Origin: an uncultured SAR86 cluster bacterium
Lineage (GTDB): Bacteria; Pseudomonadota; Gammaproteobacteria; Magnimaribacterales; D2472
Direction: 5' to 3'
DNA length: 64,000 nt
NCBI GenBank assembly: GCA_902632555.1
Contig: CACPCZ010000003.1
Span: 53,532 to 117,531 of the forward strand
Below, piece after piece: positions 9,223 through 17,227 of this stretch (within the stretch, counting starts at the first letter, position 1; every line of letters starts with the position of its first letter). Made by a program: the position numbers and the translations under genes. The notes beneath the pieces are model-generated. The model made no database searches. It had not been told where the DNA came from and was given only the letters and a program-made list of their open reading frames with translations.

Positions 9223-9687
9223 TTATTTATTTTTATTTTTGAGAATTCGAGCTTGATCTCTCTGCCAATCTCTTTTTTTAATATCTTCTCTTTGATCTCT
9301 TTGTTTCTTTCCTGTGCCAAGTGCAATTTCACATTTGACGTTATTATTTTTCCAATATAGTTTGGTTAAAACACAAGTAAGTCCTTTTTCCCCTTTGAGC
9401 TTTTGAATTTTTAAAATTTCTTTTTTATGAAGCAAAAGTTTTCTAGATCTAGTTATATCAATATCCTCACTAATCAATGAAGCAGGACTATCTATTTTTA
9501 CACCTATCAACCATGCTTCATTTTTTTTGATATTTACATAAGAATTTTTAACATCTACTTTATTTTGTCTTAGTGATTTAACTTCCCATCCCTCCAGAAC
9601 AATACCAGCCTCAAAAGATTCATTAAGCTTATAGTTTCTTGATGCATTTTTATTTTTTACAATTAATACAGGTTTTTCATTAGACAT
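9223..9687 (-). CDS. smpB: SsrA-binding protein SmpB
   Basis: This 154-residue protein is SmpB, which binds the tRNA-like domain of tmRNA and places it in the ribosomal A site during trans-translation. Features: NRKASRNYKLNE-like start (NKNASRNYKLNESFEAGIVL), EVKSLRQNKVDVKNSYV, the KLLLHKKEI element, and the basic C-terminal tail KKRDWQRDQARILKNKNK that mimics the codon-anticodon region. Length matches E. coli SmpB (160). ssrA follows 50 bp downstream on the same strand. A -10-like box lies only 5 nt before the ATG and no Shine-Dalgarno is visible. Confidence 0.96.
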   Translation of the reverse strand: MSNEKPVLIVKNKNASRNYKLNESFEAGIVLEGWEVKSLRQNKVDVKNSYVNIKKNEAWLIGVKIDSPASLISEDIDITRSRKLLLHKKEILKIQKLKGEKGLTCVLTKLYWKNNNVKCEIALGTGKKQRDQREDIKKRDWQRDQARILKNKNK

Positions 9688-9692
9688 ACTTT

Positions 9693-9720
9693 ATTATGTA
9701 TTGTGAAAAGTGATATGCAA
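9693..9720 (-). promoter_or_regulatory. smpB promoter, probably giving a leaderless transcript
   Basis: On the minus strand TTGCAT (9720-9715) and CATAAT (9698-9693) are 16 bp apart. Only five bases separate the -10 from the smpB ATG, so transcription would start at or next to the ATG. There is no Shine-Dalgarno in between. One of six similar arrangements in the window. Confidence 0.5.
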
Positions 9721-9737
9721 TAAATTTTAGACTTAAA

Positions 9738-10199
9738 TTGAACATAACGAATATAAAATCAACATATGGATACATTGGATTTATTCCCTTTGCGATCTTT
9801 TCACTTATACCTTGGATAATAGATGGTAATCTTGGCAAAATCTCAATTCAATTTCAGCTTGCCTATGGAGCAATAATAATTACTTTTCTGGGTGGTTTTG
9901 CTTGGGGATGGAGTGATGAAGAAAAAAATCAGCCCAGAAATCTCTCAATTGGAATTGGATTTAGCTTGTTAGGCTGCTCAATGCTTTTATTAAACTACTT
10001 TGATTTTATTTTTTCAGGATTAATCTTATCAATAATTAGTTTTTATTTATTTTATGTTTTCGAAAGTTCAACAGAGATATTTCAAAAAAAAGACGAAGAC
10101 TATAAAAAATTTAGAAAAATACTCACTTTACTTGTTTGCATTAGTTTTCTAATATCTTCAGGATATTGGATAAATCCTTACAGTAGCCCATACTTATAA
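9738..10199 (+). CDS. DUF3429-like integral membrane protein
   Basis: This 153-residue protein has about five hydrophobic segments (near residues 10-28, 36-56, 70-85, 88-108 and 127-147) and little else. The pattern GYIGFIPFAIFSL...AYGAIIITFLGGFAWGW resembles the DUF3429 family of small inner-membrane proteins of unknown function, in which an 'AYGAVILSFLGGxxWG'-like stretch is conserved; I recall this from memory. No in-frame ATG is near, so a TTG start at 9738 is used. It lies 7 bp upstream of the transporter gene and is likely co-transcribed. No biochemical role should be assumed. Confidence 0.6.
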   Translation: MNITNIKSTYGYIGFIPFAIFSLIPWIIDGNLGKISIQFQLAYGAIIITFLGGFAWGWSDEEKNQPRNLSIGIGFSLLGCSMLLLNYFDFIFSGLILSIISFYLFYVFESSTEIFQKKDEDYKKFRKILTLLVCISFLISSGYWINPYSSPYL

Positions 10200-10206
10200 A
10201 ATATTT

Positions 10207-11556
10207 ATGCAAAAAACATTAAAATCACATGGAACTTGGATCGGAAAATGGACATTTGTACTTGCTGCAACTGGTTCAGCTGTCGGTTTAGGTAATATAT
10301 GGGGCTTTCCATATAAGGCTGGCACAGAGGGTGGAGCGGCTTTTGTTCTTATTTATTTGCTTTGCATCGTTGTAATCGGAGTTCCGATTATGATTAGTGA
10401 AATTTTAATTGGACGTCGTTCAGGAAATAGTCCAATAAATGCAATGAAGAAATCTGCGGTTGATTCTGGTGCTTCATCTTTGTGGCAATTAGTTGGTTGG
10501 ACTGGAATTATTGCAGGAGTTTTCATTTTATCTTTCTACAGCGTAATAGCTGGCATTTGTTTAAATTACATTTTCATATCTGCCACGCCAAATGAACTTT
10601 TGAGTGCTTCTGAGCAATTTGGTCTGGTAACCTCATCTCCAGAAAATCTTATATTTTGGCACACAATATTTATGGTTCTTACTCTCTTGATTGTTTCTGC
10701 AGGCATTGAAGAAGGTATTGGAAGGATGGTAAAAATCTTGATGCCTCTATTAGGTTTTTTATTAATATTTATGGTCATTTATGGAATGATAAATGGTGCG
10801 TTTCTTAGAGCTCTTTCTTTTTTATTCACACCAGATTTCAGCAATGTAGACACTGATACTTTTTTATCTGCTATGGGCCAAGCTTTTTTTAGTATGAGCT
10901 TAGGAATGGGTTCAATAATGGCTTACGGAGCTTATATGCCAAAAGAACAAGAAATAGTATCTACATCATTTAGTGTGGGTTCTCTTGATACTTTGGTGGC
11001 CATATTGGCAGGATTAGCAATTTTCCCAATTATTTTTGCATTCAATCTTGAACCAGGAAGTGGCCCAGGCTTGGTATTTGTATCTTTACTTTCAGCATTT
11101 AATCAAATGGAGTTTGGCCAATTAATTGGACCAATTTTCTTTATTCTTTTGTCAGTTGCTGCATTGAGTTCATCTATTTCTATTTTAGAACCGGGTGTAG
11201 CCTATCTTGCAGAGGAGGGATTTCTTTCAAGAAAGCAATCTGCAATCACAATCTCAGCTTTATGTTGGGTAATTGGTATCGGAACTGCAACTGGCTTTAA
11301 TATATTTTCGGCAGTAGATTCTTCCGGCGAAACTATTAATCCTTTTTTAAACTTGGTTGAAATGATCTCAGTTCAATATTTGCAACCCTTCGGTGGCATG
11401 ATGATTGCAATATTTGTTGGATGGTTTATGAGTGAGTCATTGATAAAGAATGAAATTAAAAATATTAATCCCCTGTTGTACAAACTTTGGAGATTTTTTA
11501 TAAAATTTGTTGCACCTTTAAGCGTTGTGTCTATTTTTATATCTCAATTAACGTGA
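10207..11556 (+). CDS. Sodium-dependent transporter, neurotransmitter:sodium symporter (SNF) family
   Basis: This 449-residue inner-membrane protein has about 11-12 transmembrane segments. The N-terminus WTFVLAATGSAVGLGNIWGFPYKAGTEGGAAFVLIYL is the hallmark TM1 of the SNF family, with the unwound helix and Na+/substrate-binding residues. Family members move amino acids or related amines with sodium; the substrate here is unknown. It sits in the smpB-ratA-bamE-fur neighbourhood. Its TGA overlaps the GTG start of ratA (GTGA), so the two are probably translationally coupled. Confidence 0.9.
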   Translation: MQKTLKSHGTWIGKWTFVLAATGSAVGLGNIWGFPYKAGTEGGAAFVLIYLLCIVVIGVPIMISEILIGRRSGNSPINAMKKSAVDSGASSLWQLVGWTGIIAGVFILSFYSVIAGICLNYIFISATPNELLSASEQFGLVTSSPENLIFWHTIFMVLTLLIVSAGIEEGIGRMVKILMPLLGFLLIFMVIYGMINGAFLRALSFLFTPDFSNVDTDTFLSAMGQAFFSMSLGMGSIMAYGAYMPKEQEIVSTSFSVGSLDTLVAILAGLAIFPIIFAFNLEPGSGPGLVFVSLLSAFNQMEFGQLIGPIFFILLSVAALSSSISILEPGVAYLAEEGFLSRKQSAITISALCWVIGIGTATGFNIFSAVDSSGETINPFLNLVEMISVQYLQPFGGMMIAIFVGWFMSESLIKNEIKNINPLLYKLWRFFIKFVAPLSVVSIFISQLT

Positions 11557-11975
11557 TAAAAAATTTTGAGATTGTTAGAACAATACCAACAAATAGTGAC
11601 AAAGCATTTAGAGAAATAGCTAACTTTGAGAACTACGTAAACTTTATTCCCGGCTGTTCAAATGCAAAACTTATTGAAAAATCGGACGATTCTGAAATAG
11701 GTTTACTAGAGTTTGATTTTTTTACAAAGAAATATCGGATCAAATCTAAAAATACTCTTTCTGAAAACCATATCAAAATTGAACAAATCGAAGGTCCTTT
11801 TGAAACATTTGAGGGCCATTGGCATTTAAATCCTATAAGTGAAGAGTCGTGTGAAGCGAAATTGACTGCAAGATTTAAGCTACCATTTATTTTGGGAAAA
11901 ATTATACCCGAAAGTGTAATTAATTCTTTTTGTGAAGCTGCTTTAGATGGCTTTTTAAAAAATATTGATAATTAA
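11553..11975 (+). CDS. ratA: RatA/Coq10-type START-domain protein
   Basis: The ORF track begins inside the transporter gene; the better start is GTG at 11553, overlapping the transporter stop, which gives a 140-residue protein beginning VIKNFEIVRTIPTNSDKAFREI. This is the conserved start of the RatA/Coq10 family of START/SRPBCC-fold proteins, with FENYVNFIPGCSNAKLIE and a C-terminal helix VINSFCEAALDGF. E. coli RatA has been described as an inhibitor of 70S association, while Coq10 homologues bind ubiquinone; which applies here is open. The neighbours smpB and bamE match the usual gammaproteobacterial context. The stop interlocks with bamE by 4 nt. Confidence 0.85.
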   Translation: MIKNFEIVRTIPTNSDKAFREIANFENYVNFIPGCSNAKLIEKSDDSEIGLLEFDFFTKKYRIKSKNTLSENHIKIEQIEGPFETFEGHWHLNPISEESCEAKLTARFKLPFILGKIIPESVINSFCEAALDGFLKNIDN

Positions 11976-12322
11976 TTTGAATCTTTAAGTTCTTCAATTG
12001 TCCAACTGTCCACAAGACCCTCAGAGTCAAAAAAGATTGAGAGTTTATTTTCATTTAGTTTTTGATCACCGACCTGAACAGAATAATAATAATCCCATCT
12101 ATCAGCATGAAAAGGATCTTTTATGAGCGCAGTCCCGAATATAAATTGAACCTGATCTCTAGTAAGGCCTTCTGATAATTTCTCTATGTCTTTCTCCTCA
12201 AGGATGTTTCCTTGCAAGATTGGTACCTTGTAAGGACTTAATGATGAACATGAAACAATCATAGCCATTATCAAAAAGGAAAATAAAATTTGATGGAACA
12301 TAATATATTTAGGTTGTTTCAT
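11972..12322 (-). CDS. bamE: Outer membrane protein assembly factor BamE (SmpA/OmlA lipoprotein)
   Basis: The product is a 116-residue lipoprotein of the Bam complex. A signal peptide ends in the lipobox-like IVSC|SS (Cys near residue 25). The BamE fold follows: PYKVPILQGNILEEKDIEKLSEGLTRDQVQFIFGTAL, then DPFHADRWDYYYSV, the signature SmpA/OmlA region. The start ATG at 12322 could also be the internal Met before FHQILF, which would give a more usual signal peptide length. It is divergent from fur, as in Pseudomonas. A GGGACA-17-TATAAT promoter is visible upstream. Confidence 0.92.
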   Translation of the reverse strand: MKQPKYIMFHQILFSFLIMAMIVSCSSLSPYKVPILQGNILEEKDIEKLSEGLTRDQVQFIFGTALIKDPFHADRWDYYYSVQVGDQKLNENKLSIFFDSEGLVDSWTIEELKDSN

Positions 12323-12333
12323 GATTAAAATTA

Positions 12334-12362
12334 ATTATACTTTCTTATAATTTTATTGTCCC
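12334..12362 (-). promoter_or_regulatory. bamE promoter
   Basis: On the minus strand GGGACA (12362-12357) and TATAAT (12339-12334) are separated by exactly 17 bp; the -10 is perfect and the -35 keeps GACA. The -10 is 11 nt from the bamE ATG, leaving a leader of only a few bases. The -35 overlaps the left arm of the inverted repeat between bamE and fur. Confidence 0.55.
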
Positions 12363-12390
12363 TTTGTAAATAAAAAAACATACAAGGGAC
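12358..12390. promoter_or_regulatory. Inverted repeat (operator-like) between bamE and fur
   Basis: GTCCCTTTGTA at 12358-12368 is mirrored by TACAAGGGAC at 12381-12390 with a 12-bp A/T spacer; the arms match except for one extra T on the left. The left arm covers the bamE -35 and the right arm touches the fur extended -10, so a dimeric regulator bound here could control both genes. It does not resemble the classical Fur box. Confidence 0.5.
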
Positions 12391-12399
12391 TGTTATAAT
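12391..12399 (+). promoter_or_regulatory. fur promoter, extended -10, probably leaderless
   Basis: TGTTATAAT (extended TGn plus a perfect TATAAT at 12394-12399) stands six bases before the fur ATG at 12406. There is no convincing -35 and no Shine-Dalgarno. Transcription would begin at about the A of the ATG. The identical TGTTATAAT-N6-ATG arrangement recurs at greA. Confidence 0.55.
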
Positions 12400-12405
12400 A
12401 ATTTA

Positions 12406-12819
12406 ATGAATAACCAAAACAAAGAACTTAAAAAAGCTGGACTAAAGGCAACCTTGCCAAGAGTAAAAATCATGGAGGTTCTTGAATCCACTGTAATACA
12501 AGAAGAAGCTCATTTTAGTGCTGAAGATATATATAAAGAACTTATAAAAAAGGGTGAGAATATTGGCTTAGCTTCTGTTTATAGAGTACTGACTCAATTC
12601 GAAGCTGCTGGAATGGTCAAAAAACATCATTTCGAAGGAAGTACTGCTGTATATGAGGTATTGGGCGATCACGAGCACATGGTAGATGTTGAAACTGGAA
12701 AGGTTTTGGAATTTCAAGACACTGATTTAATTAACAGGCTGAATAAGATTGCTAATGATGCAGGATACGAATTAGTTGATCATAATCTCGTTCTTCACGT
12801 CAAAAAACAAGAATCATAA
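12406..12819 (+). CDS. fur: Ferric uptake regulator
   Basis: This 137-residue metal-dependent repressor has the Fur winged-helix N-terminus (LKKAGLKATLPRVKIMEVL; recognition helix region GLASVYRVLTQFEAAGMV) and the metal-binding dimerisation half (GDHEHMVDVETGKVLEF ... ELVDHNLVLHV). It closely resembles Pseudomonas-type Fur in pattern. The CxxC of E. coli Fur is replaced by D..T in this stretch and the protein contains no cysteine, so the structural Cys4-type zinc site is absent. It would control iron uptake. recN, which lies between fur and grpE in Pseudomonas, is absent here. Confidence 0.93.
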   Translation: MNNQNKELKKAGLKATLPRVKIMEVLESTVIQEEAHFSAEDIYKELIKKGENIGLASVYRVLTQFEAAGMVKKHHFEGSTAVYEVLGDHEHMVDVETGKVLEFQDTDLINRLNKIANDAGYELVDHNLVLHVKKQES

Positions 12820-12834
12820 ATAAATCTTGATGCT

Positions 12835-12861
12835 CTTGAACTGAGCTTTTAAATCCCAATA
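12835..12861 (+). promoter_or_regulatory. Candidate sigma-32 heat-shock promoter of grpE-dnaK-dnaJ
   Basis: CTTGAA at 12835-12840 is followed after 13 bp by TCCCAATA at 12854-12861, resembling the sigma-32 consensus CTTGAAA / CCCCATnT in both boxes and in spacing. It lies 23 bp upstream of grpE, where a heat-shock promoter is expected. Match judged by eye. Confidence 0.55.
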
Positions 12862-12884
12862 TATCTGATGAGTGGGTTTAAAAA

Positions 12885-13439
12885 ATGACAAAAAAAGAAA
12901 AGAAAAAAATACAAAATGAGGCAGAAGTTGAATCTCCTGCAAATGAAGATTCTTTGGACACCGAAGTTGATAACAATGAAAATCTAGCTACCCCCAGCTA
13001 TGAAGAATTATTTGATAAAAATGAAGATCTGGAAAAAGCCTTGCTTAGAGCAAATGCTGACCTTGATAATGCCCTAAAGAGAACTCTTTCTGAGGTAGAA
13101 AAAGCTCACAAATACGGTGTAGAAAAGCTCATACAAGAGCTTTTGCCAGTTATAGACAATCTTGAACATGCTTTAACAAATCTATCTAAAGATGCAACAA
13201 ATGAAGATAAAGAGGGCATCGAACTAACATTAAAATCTTTTGAATCTACCCTTGATAAATTTGGATTGATACCCATTTATCCTGTTAATGAGGAATTTAA
13301 TCCTGAGAAGCATGAGGCTGTTTCAATGGAAAAAGATGACAAGAAAAAAGATGGAGATATTGGGAGTATCTTCCAAAGAGGTTGGGAACTTCACTCTAGA
13401 GTCTTAAGACCAGCTAGAGTTACTGTCATAAAAAATTAG
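12885..13439 (+). CDS. grpE: Nucleotide exchange factor GrpE
   Basis: This 184-residue protein releases ADP from DnaK. A charged, low-complexity N-terminus (about 1-40) leads into the long coiled coil (ELFDKNEDLEKALLRANADLDNALKRT) and then the beta-domain (NPEKHEAVSMEKDDKKKDGDIGSIFQRGWELHSRVLRPARVTV), which carries the GrpE signature. Length and layout match the family. It heads the operon with dnaK 9 bp downstream. Confidence 0.95.
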   Translation: MTKKEKKKIQNEAEVESPANEDSLDTEVDNNENLATPSYEELFDKNEDLEKALLRANADLDNALKRTLSEVEKAHKYGVEKLIQELLPVIDNLEHALTNLSKDATNEDKEGIELTLKSFESTLDKFGLIPIYPVNEEFNPEKHEAVSMEKDDKKKDGDIGSIFQRGWELHSRVLRPARVTVIKN

Positions 13440-13448
13440 AGGAATAAT

Positions 13449-15365
13449 ATGTCAAAAATAATAGGTATTGATTTAGGAACAACTAACAGTTGTGTAGCTG
13501 TGGTCGAGGGTCAACAACAAAAGGTAATTGAGAATGCTGAAGGTGGAAGGACGACGCCATCGGTAATTGCCTATACGGAAAATGATGAAGTTTTAGTTGG
13601 TCTTCCAGCAAAAAGACAAGCTGTTACCAATCCAGAAAATACGCTATATGCCATTAAGAGACTAATCGGTAGAACTTTCGATGACGAGGTTGTTAGCAAG
13701 GATGCGGATATGGTTCCATATAAAATTATTAAAGCTGATAATGGAGATGCTTGGGTCGAAGCATCTAATAAAAAATTAGCACCACCTCAAGTTGCTGCTG
13801 AAGTTTTAAAGAAAATGAAAAAGACAGCTGAGGACTATCTCGGTCATGAAGTCAAAGAAGCAGTTATTACTGTTCCAGCATATTTTAATGATTCCCAAAG
13901 ACAGGCAACTAAAGATGCTGGAAAAATTGCTGGCCTGGATGTAAAAAGAATAATTAATGAACCAACTGCAGCAGCCCTGGCGTATGGTCTAGATAAAAAT
14001 AAAGGCGATGCGACTGTTGCCGTATACGATCTCGGTGGAGGTACTTTTGATATTTCAATAATAGAGATTTCTGACGTTGACGGAGAACATCAATTTGAGG
14101 TTTTATCTACAAACGGTGATACATTTCTAGGTGGTGAAGATTTCGATCTTAGACTCATCGATTATTTTGTTGATAAATTTAAGGAGGAATCTGGATTTGA
14201 TCTAAAAAGCGATCCTCTTGCCTTACAAAGGTTAAAAGAAGCTGCAGAAAAAGCAAAAATTGAACTATCTTCTTCAGAACAGACAGAAGTGAATTTGCCA
14301 TACATAACTGCTGATAGTTCTGGACCTAAGCATTTTGTTCATAAAATTACTAGAGCAAAACTTGAATCGCTCGTAGAGGATCTTGTCGATAAAAGTCTAG
14401 AGCCCTTAAAACTCGCATTAAAAGATGCAAAAATTTCGAAGAGCGATATAAATGAAATATTACTTGTTGGCGGACAGACCAGAATGCCTTTAGTTCAAAA
14501 AAAGGTCTCAGAATTTTTTGGAAAAGAGCCAAGAAAAGACTTGAATCCTGACGAGGCAGTTGCTGTTGGTGCTGCAATTCAAGGATCTGTTTTATCTGGC
14601 GATACAACTGATGTTTTACTTCTTGATGTTACACCTCTTACTCTGGGCATAGAAACACTCGGAGGAGTAGCAACACCTTTAATAGAAAAAAATACAACCA
14701 TACCCACACAAAAATCTCAGGTGTTTTCAACTGCCGAGGATAATCAAACCGCTGTGACAGTTCACGTATTGCAGGGAGAAAGAACTCAGGCTACTCAGAA
14801 CAAATCTTTGGGACAGTTTAATTTAACAGATATACCTCCAGCGAGCAGAGGTGTGCCTCAAATAGAAGTTTCATTTGACTTAGATGCTAATGGTATTTTG
14901 AACGTATCTGCTAAAGATAAAAATACAGGAAAAGAACAATCTATTGTTATTAAGGCATCTAGTGGCCTCTCGGATGAAGATATTGAGAAAATGGTAAAAG
15001 ATGCTGAGGCTAATGCAGAAGATGATAAGAAGTTTGAAGAATTAGTTAAAACTAAAAATAATGCAGATATGCTTGTTCATGCAACCCGTAAAACTATCGA
15101 TGAATCTGGAGACGCCTTAAGTGAGGATGAAAAAAATCAGGTAGAAGATGCAATTAAAACACTTGAGGATTCAATATCTTCTGAAGACACATCATCCATT
15201 GAGTCCGCTACAAAGAACCTTAATGATGTTTTAACCCCTTTAACACAAAAACTGTATAAACAGGAAAATGCTGAGAGTCAACAAGAAACTCAAGCTGACG
15301 AAGATAGTAATTCAGAAAATACTGTTGATGCTGAATTTGAAGAAGTAAAAGAAGACGAAAAGTAA
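13449..15365 (+). CDS. dnaK: Chaperone DnaK (Hsp70)
   Basis: This 638-residue ATP-dependent Hsp70 chaperone matches E. coli DnaK (638) in length. The actin-like ATPase domain opens with [28 protein letters not shown] is the phosphate-2 loop near residue 195. The substrate-binding domain includes [14 protein letters not shown] and the [17 protein letters not shown]-like strand. The C-terminal lid ends in an acidic tail. A Shine-Dalgarno (AGAGGAAT) precedes the ATG. It sits between its co-chaperones grpE and dnaJ. Confidence 0.98.
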   Translation: MSKIIGIDLGTTNSCVAVVEGQQQKVIENAEGGRTTPSVIAYTENDEVLVGLPAKRQAVTNPENTLYAIKRLIGRTFDDEVVSKDADMVPYKIIKADNGDAWVEASNKKLAPPQVAAEVLKKMKKTAEDYLGHEVKEAVITVPAYFNDSQRQATKDAGKIAGLDVKRIINEPTAAALAYGLDKNKGDATVAVYDLGGGTFDISIIEISDVDGEHQFEVLSTNGDTFLGGEDFDLRLIDYFVDKFKEESGFDLKSDPLALQRLKEAAEKAKIELSSSEQTEVNLPYITADSSGPKHFVHKITRAKLESLVEDLVDKSLEPLKLALKDAKISKSDINEILLVGGQTRMPLVQKKVSEFFGKEPRKDLNPDEAVAVGAAIQGSVLSGDTTDVLLLDVTPLTLGIETLGGVATPLIEKNTTIPTQKSQVFSTAEDNQTAVTVHVLQGERTQATQNKSLGQFNLTDIPPASRGVPQIEVSFDLDANGILNVSAKDKNTGKEQSIVIKASSGLSDEDIEKMVKDAEANAEDDKKFEELVKTKNNADMLVHATRKTIDESGDALSEDEKNQVEDAIKTLEDSISSEDTSSIESATKNLNDVLTPLTQKLYKQENAESQQETQADEDSNSENTVDAEFEEVKEDEK

Positions 15366-15374
15366 TAACCAATT

Positions 15375-16475
15375 ATGTCAAAGAGAGACTACTATGAAAC
15401 TCTTGGAGTCTCTCGCGATTCATCACCAAGTGAATTAAAAAAAGCCTTCAAAAAGAAGGCAATGAAATATCATCCTGACAGAAATCCAGATAATCCTGAG
15501 GCTGCTGAAAAGTTCAAAGAAGCAGCTGAAGCTTATGATGTTTTATCTGACTCACAAAAAAAATCTGCATATGATCAATTTGGACACTCTGGTGTAGAAG
15601 GCATGGGCGGAGGCCCAAATTTTAATGACATAAATATTAATGATATTTTTGGAGATATTTTTGGTGATGTTTTTGGAACTAGATCTCAGTCAAGAAGACA
15701 AAGAAGAGGTTCCGACCTTCAATATAATCTTGAGTTAGATTTAAAAGAGGCAGTTCTTGGAGTTCAGAAAAAGATAAAAATACCTACACATATTGAATGT
15801 GTTGATTGTAAAGGTTCTGGTGCTGAAAAAGGCTCTAGTCCATCTGTGTGTCCAAATTGTAATGGTGCAGGTCAAGTTAGAATGCAACAAGGCTTCTTTT
15901 CTGTTCAACAAACTTGTGGTACATGTTCTGGAAGCGGTCAAATAATTAAGAATTTATGCAGACCTTGTAAAGGAAATGGAGCTATTAAAGATAACAAAAC
16001 CCTTTCAGTTAATATACCAGCTGGAGTTGATAATGGAGATAAGGTTAGACTATCTGGAGAAGGTGAATGGATGAAAGGTGGTCAAAGAGGAGACCTATAC
16101 GTTGCAATAAGAGTGATTGAAAGCGCAATTTTTGAGAGAGATGGAAGACATCTTTACATAGAAGCACCAATCCCTTTTGATATTTCAGTCACCGGAGGCT
16201 CGATCAAAATTCCAACATTAGAAAACAATATTTCATTAAAAATTCCTGCAAATACCCAAACTGGAAAGATTTTTAGAGTAAAAGGGAAAGGTGCATCAAT
16301 CGTTAGGGATAGACGACGAGGAGATATATTATGCAGAGTAATTGTCGAAACACCTTCAAATTTAACAAAAAAACAATTAGAAACACTTAACAATTTTAAA
16401 GAATCTCTAGATAACGAAAAAAATTATCCCGGTAGCAATACATTCTCTAAAGCTATTTCAAAATTAAATAAATAA
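15375..16475 (+). CDS. dnaJ: Chaperone DnaJ (Hsp40)
   Basis: The product is a 366-residue type I J-protein that stimulates the DnaK ATPase and delivers clients. The J domain carries HPD at residues 33-35. A short G/F region ([10 protein letters not shown]) follows. Four zinc-binding CxxCxGxG repeats ([32 protein letters not shown]) are all intact, followed by the two C-terminal beta-domains. It lies 9 bp after dnaK and one base before dapB. Confidence 0.97.
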   Translation: MSKRDYYETLGVSRDSSPSELKKAFKKKAMKYHPDRNPDNPEAAEKFKEAAEAYDVLSDSQKKSAYDQFGHSGVEGMGGGPNFNDININDIFGDIFGDVFGTRSQSRRQRRGSDLQYNLELDLKEAVLGVQKKIKIPTHIECVDCKGSGAEKGSSPSVCPNCNGAGQVRMQQGFFSVQQTCGTCSGSGQIIKNLCRPCKGNGAIKDNKTLSVNIPAGVDNGDKVRLSGEGEWMKGGQRGDLYVAIRVIESAIFERDGRHLYIEAPIPFDISVTGGSIKIPTLENNISLKIPANTQTGKIFRVKGKGASIVRDRRRGDILCRVIVETPSNLTKKQLETLNNFKESLDNEKNYPGSNTFSKAISKLNK

Positions 16476-16476
16476 T

Positions 16477-17118
16477 ATGCAAAAATTATATTTAAATGGT
16501 CGATCGGGCAAGATGGGCCAGGTAATAGTCAGTCGTGCAAAAATTTTAAATTTACATATCGTCGATAATATTCAAGATAGCGATGTCGTTATAGATTTTT
16601 CACATCCAAGCTCAATATCTGATCTTCTTGATGAATGCATATTTCATAAAAAACCTTTGATATCTGGAACAACAGGATTTTGTGAAACAGAATTATTCAA
16701 GTTAAAACTTGCTTCAAAAAAAATACCAATTTTGTATGCTTCAAACTTTTCAAGTGGTATTTCTTCGTTAAAAAACTCAATTTTAAAATTTCTAGAATCC
16801 AGCAGTGAAAAATTTCATTGCGAGATTGAAGAAGTGCATCATAGAGAAAAAGTTGATTTTCCATCTGGTACCGCTTTGCAACTAAAAGATTTTATTGAAT
16901 CCAGCGACAAAGACAAGAAAATAAAATCTTTAAAAATAATTTCTAGGAGAGTGAAGAATATCTTTGGCGTACACAAAGTAACCTTTAAAAATTCAAAAAA
17001 TTATAGTGAATTTATTCATGAAGCTTTATCGAGAGATGTTTTTGCAGATGGAGCCTTAATGAGCATTACAAAAATTCTTGATTTAAAGCCAAATTTATAT
17101 GAATTATCAGATTTTTAA
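16477..17118 (+). CDS. dapB: 4-hydroxy-tetrahydrodipicolinate reductase, compact form
   Basis: This enzyme reduces the dihydrodipicolinate precursor with NAD(P)H in the lysine/diaminopimelate pathway. The nucleotide-binding loop is NGRSGKMG (7-14); GTTGF (64-68), ASNFSSG (88-94), and the catalytic VHHREKVDFPSGTAL (120-134, with His121-His122, Lys125 and the SGT loop) are all kept. At 213 residues it is about 60 shorter than E. coli DapB (273): the stretch between the first Rossmann loop and DVVIDFS is reduced and part of the C-terminal dimerisation domain is trimmed. It is the last gene of the dnaKJ operon. In E. coli and Pseudomonas dapB is followed by carA; here rpsB follows. Confidence 0.92.
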   Translation: MQKLYLNGRSGKMGQVIVSRAKILNLHIVDNIQDSDVVIDFSHPSSISDLLDECIFHKKPLISGTTGFCETELFKLKLASKKIPILYASNFSSGISSLKNSILKFLESSSEKFHCEIEEVHHREKVDFPSGTALQLKDFIESSDKDKKIKSLKIISRRVKNIFGVHKVTFKNSKNYSEFIHEALSRDVFADGALMSITKILDLKPNLYELSDF

Positions 17119-17150
17119 AATTATTAAAATTTCTTTAATAATTTACTTTT
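17119..17150 (+). terminator. Possible A/T-only intrinsic terminator after dapB
   Basis: A perfect 10-bp inverted repeat AATTATTAAA/TTTAATAATT with a 5-nt loop follows the dapB stop at once and is trailed by TACTTTTTTT. A stem made only of A-T pairs is weak, so efficiency is doubtful, but the position and T-run fit termination of the grpE-dapB transcript. The repeat also overlaps the likely rpsB promoter. Confidence 0.4.
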
Positions 17151-17195
17151 TTTCTATAGAATACAAACACTTTTAACACGAAGATTCTATATAGA

Positions 17196-17227
17196 TAAGG
17201 TTGGGGTGCTTTTTTAAGTCAACCTTA
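17196..17227 (+). promoter_or_regulatory. Candidate rpsB leader hairpin (S2 autoregulation)
   Basis: TAAGGTTG at 17196-17203 pairs perfectly with CAACCTTA at 17220-17227 around a 16-nt loop. It lies in the ~100-nt leader expected downstream of a TATAGAAT-type -10 near 17155-17162. Gammaproteobacterial rpsB-tsf operons are known to be autoregulated by S2 through a structured leader; this hairpin is the obvious candidate here, by position only. Confidence 0.45.

Noticed and set aside
12851-12880. Hairpin AAATCCCA...TGGGTTT just before grpE, as a possible RNA thermometer
   Set aside because: The left arm overlaps the -10 of the sigma-32-like promoter, so it would not be in the transcript; the stem also needs a bulge.
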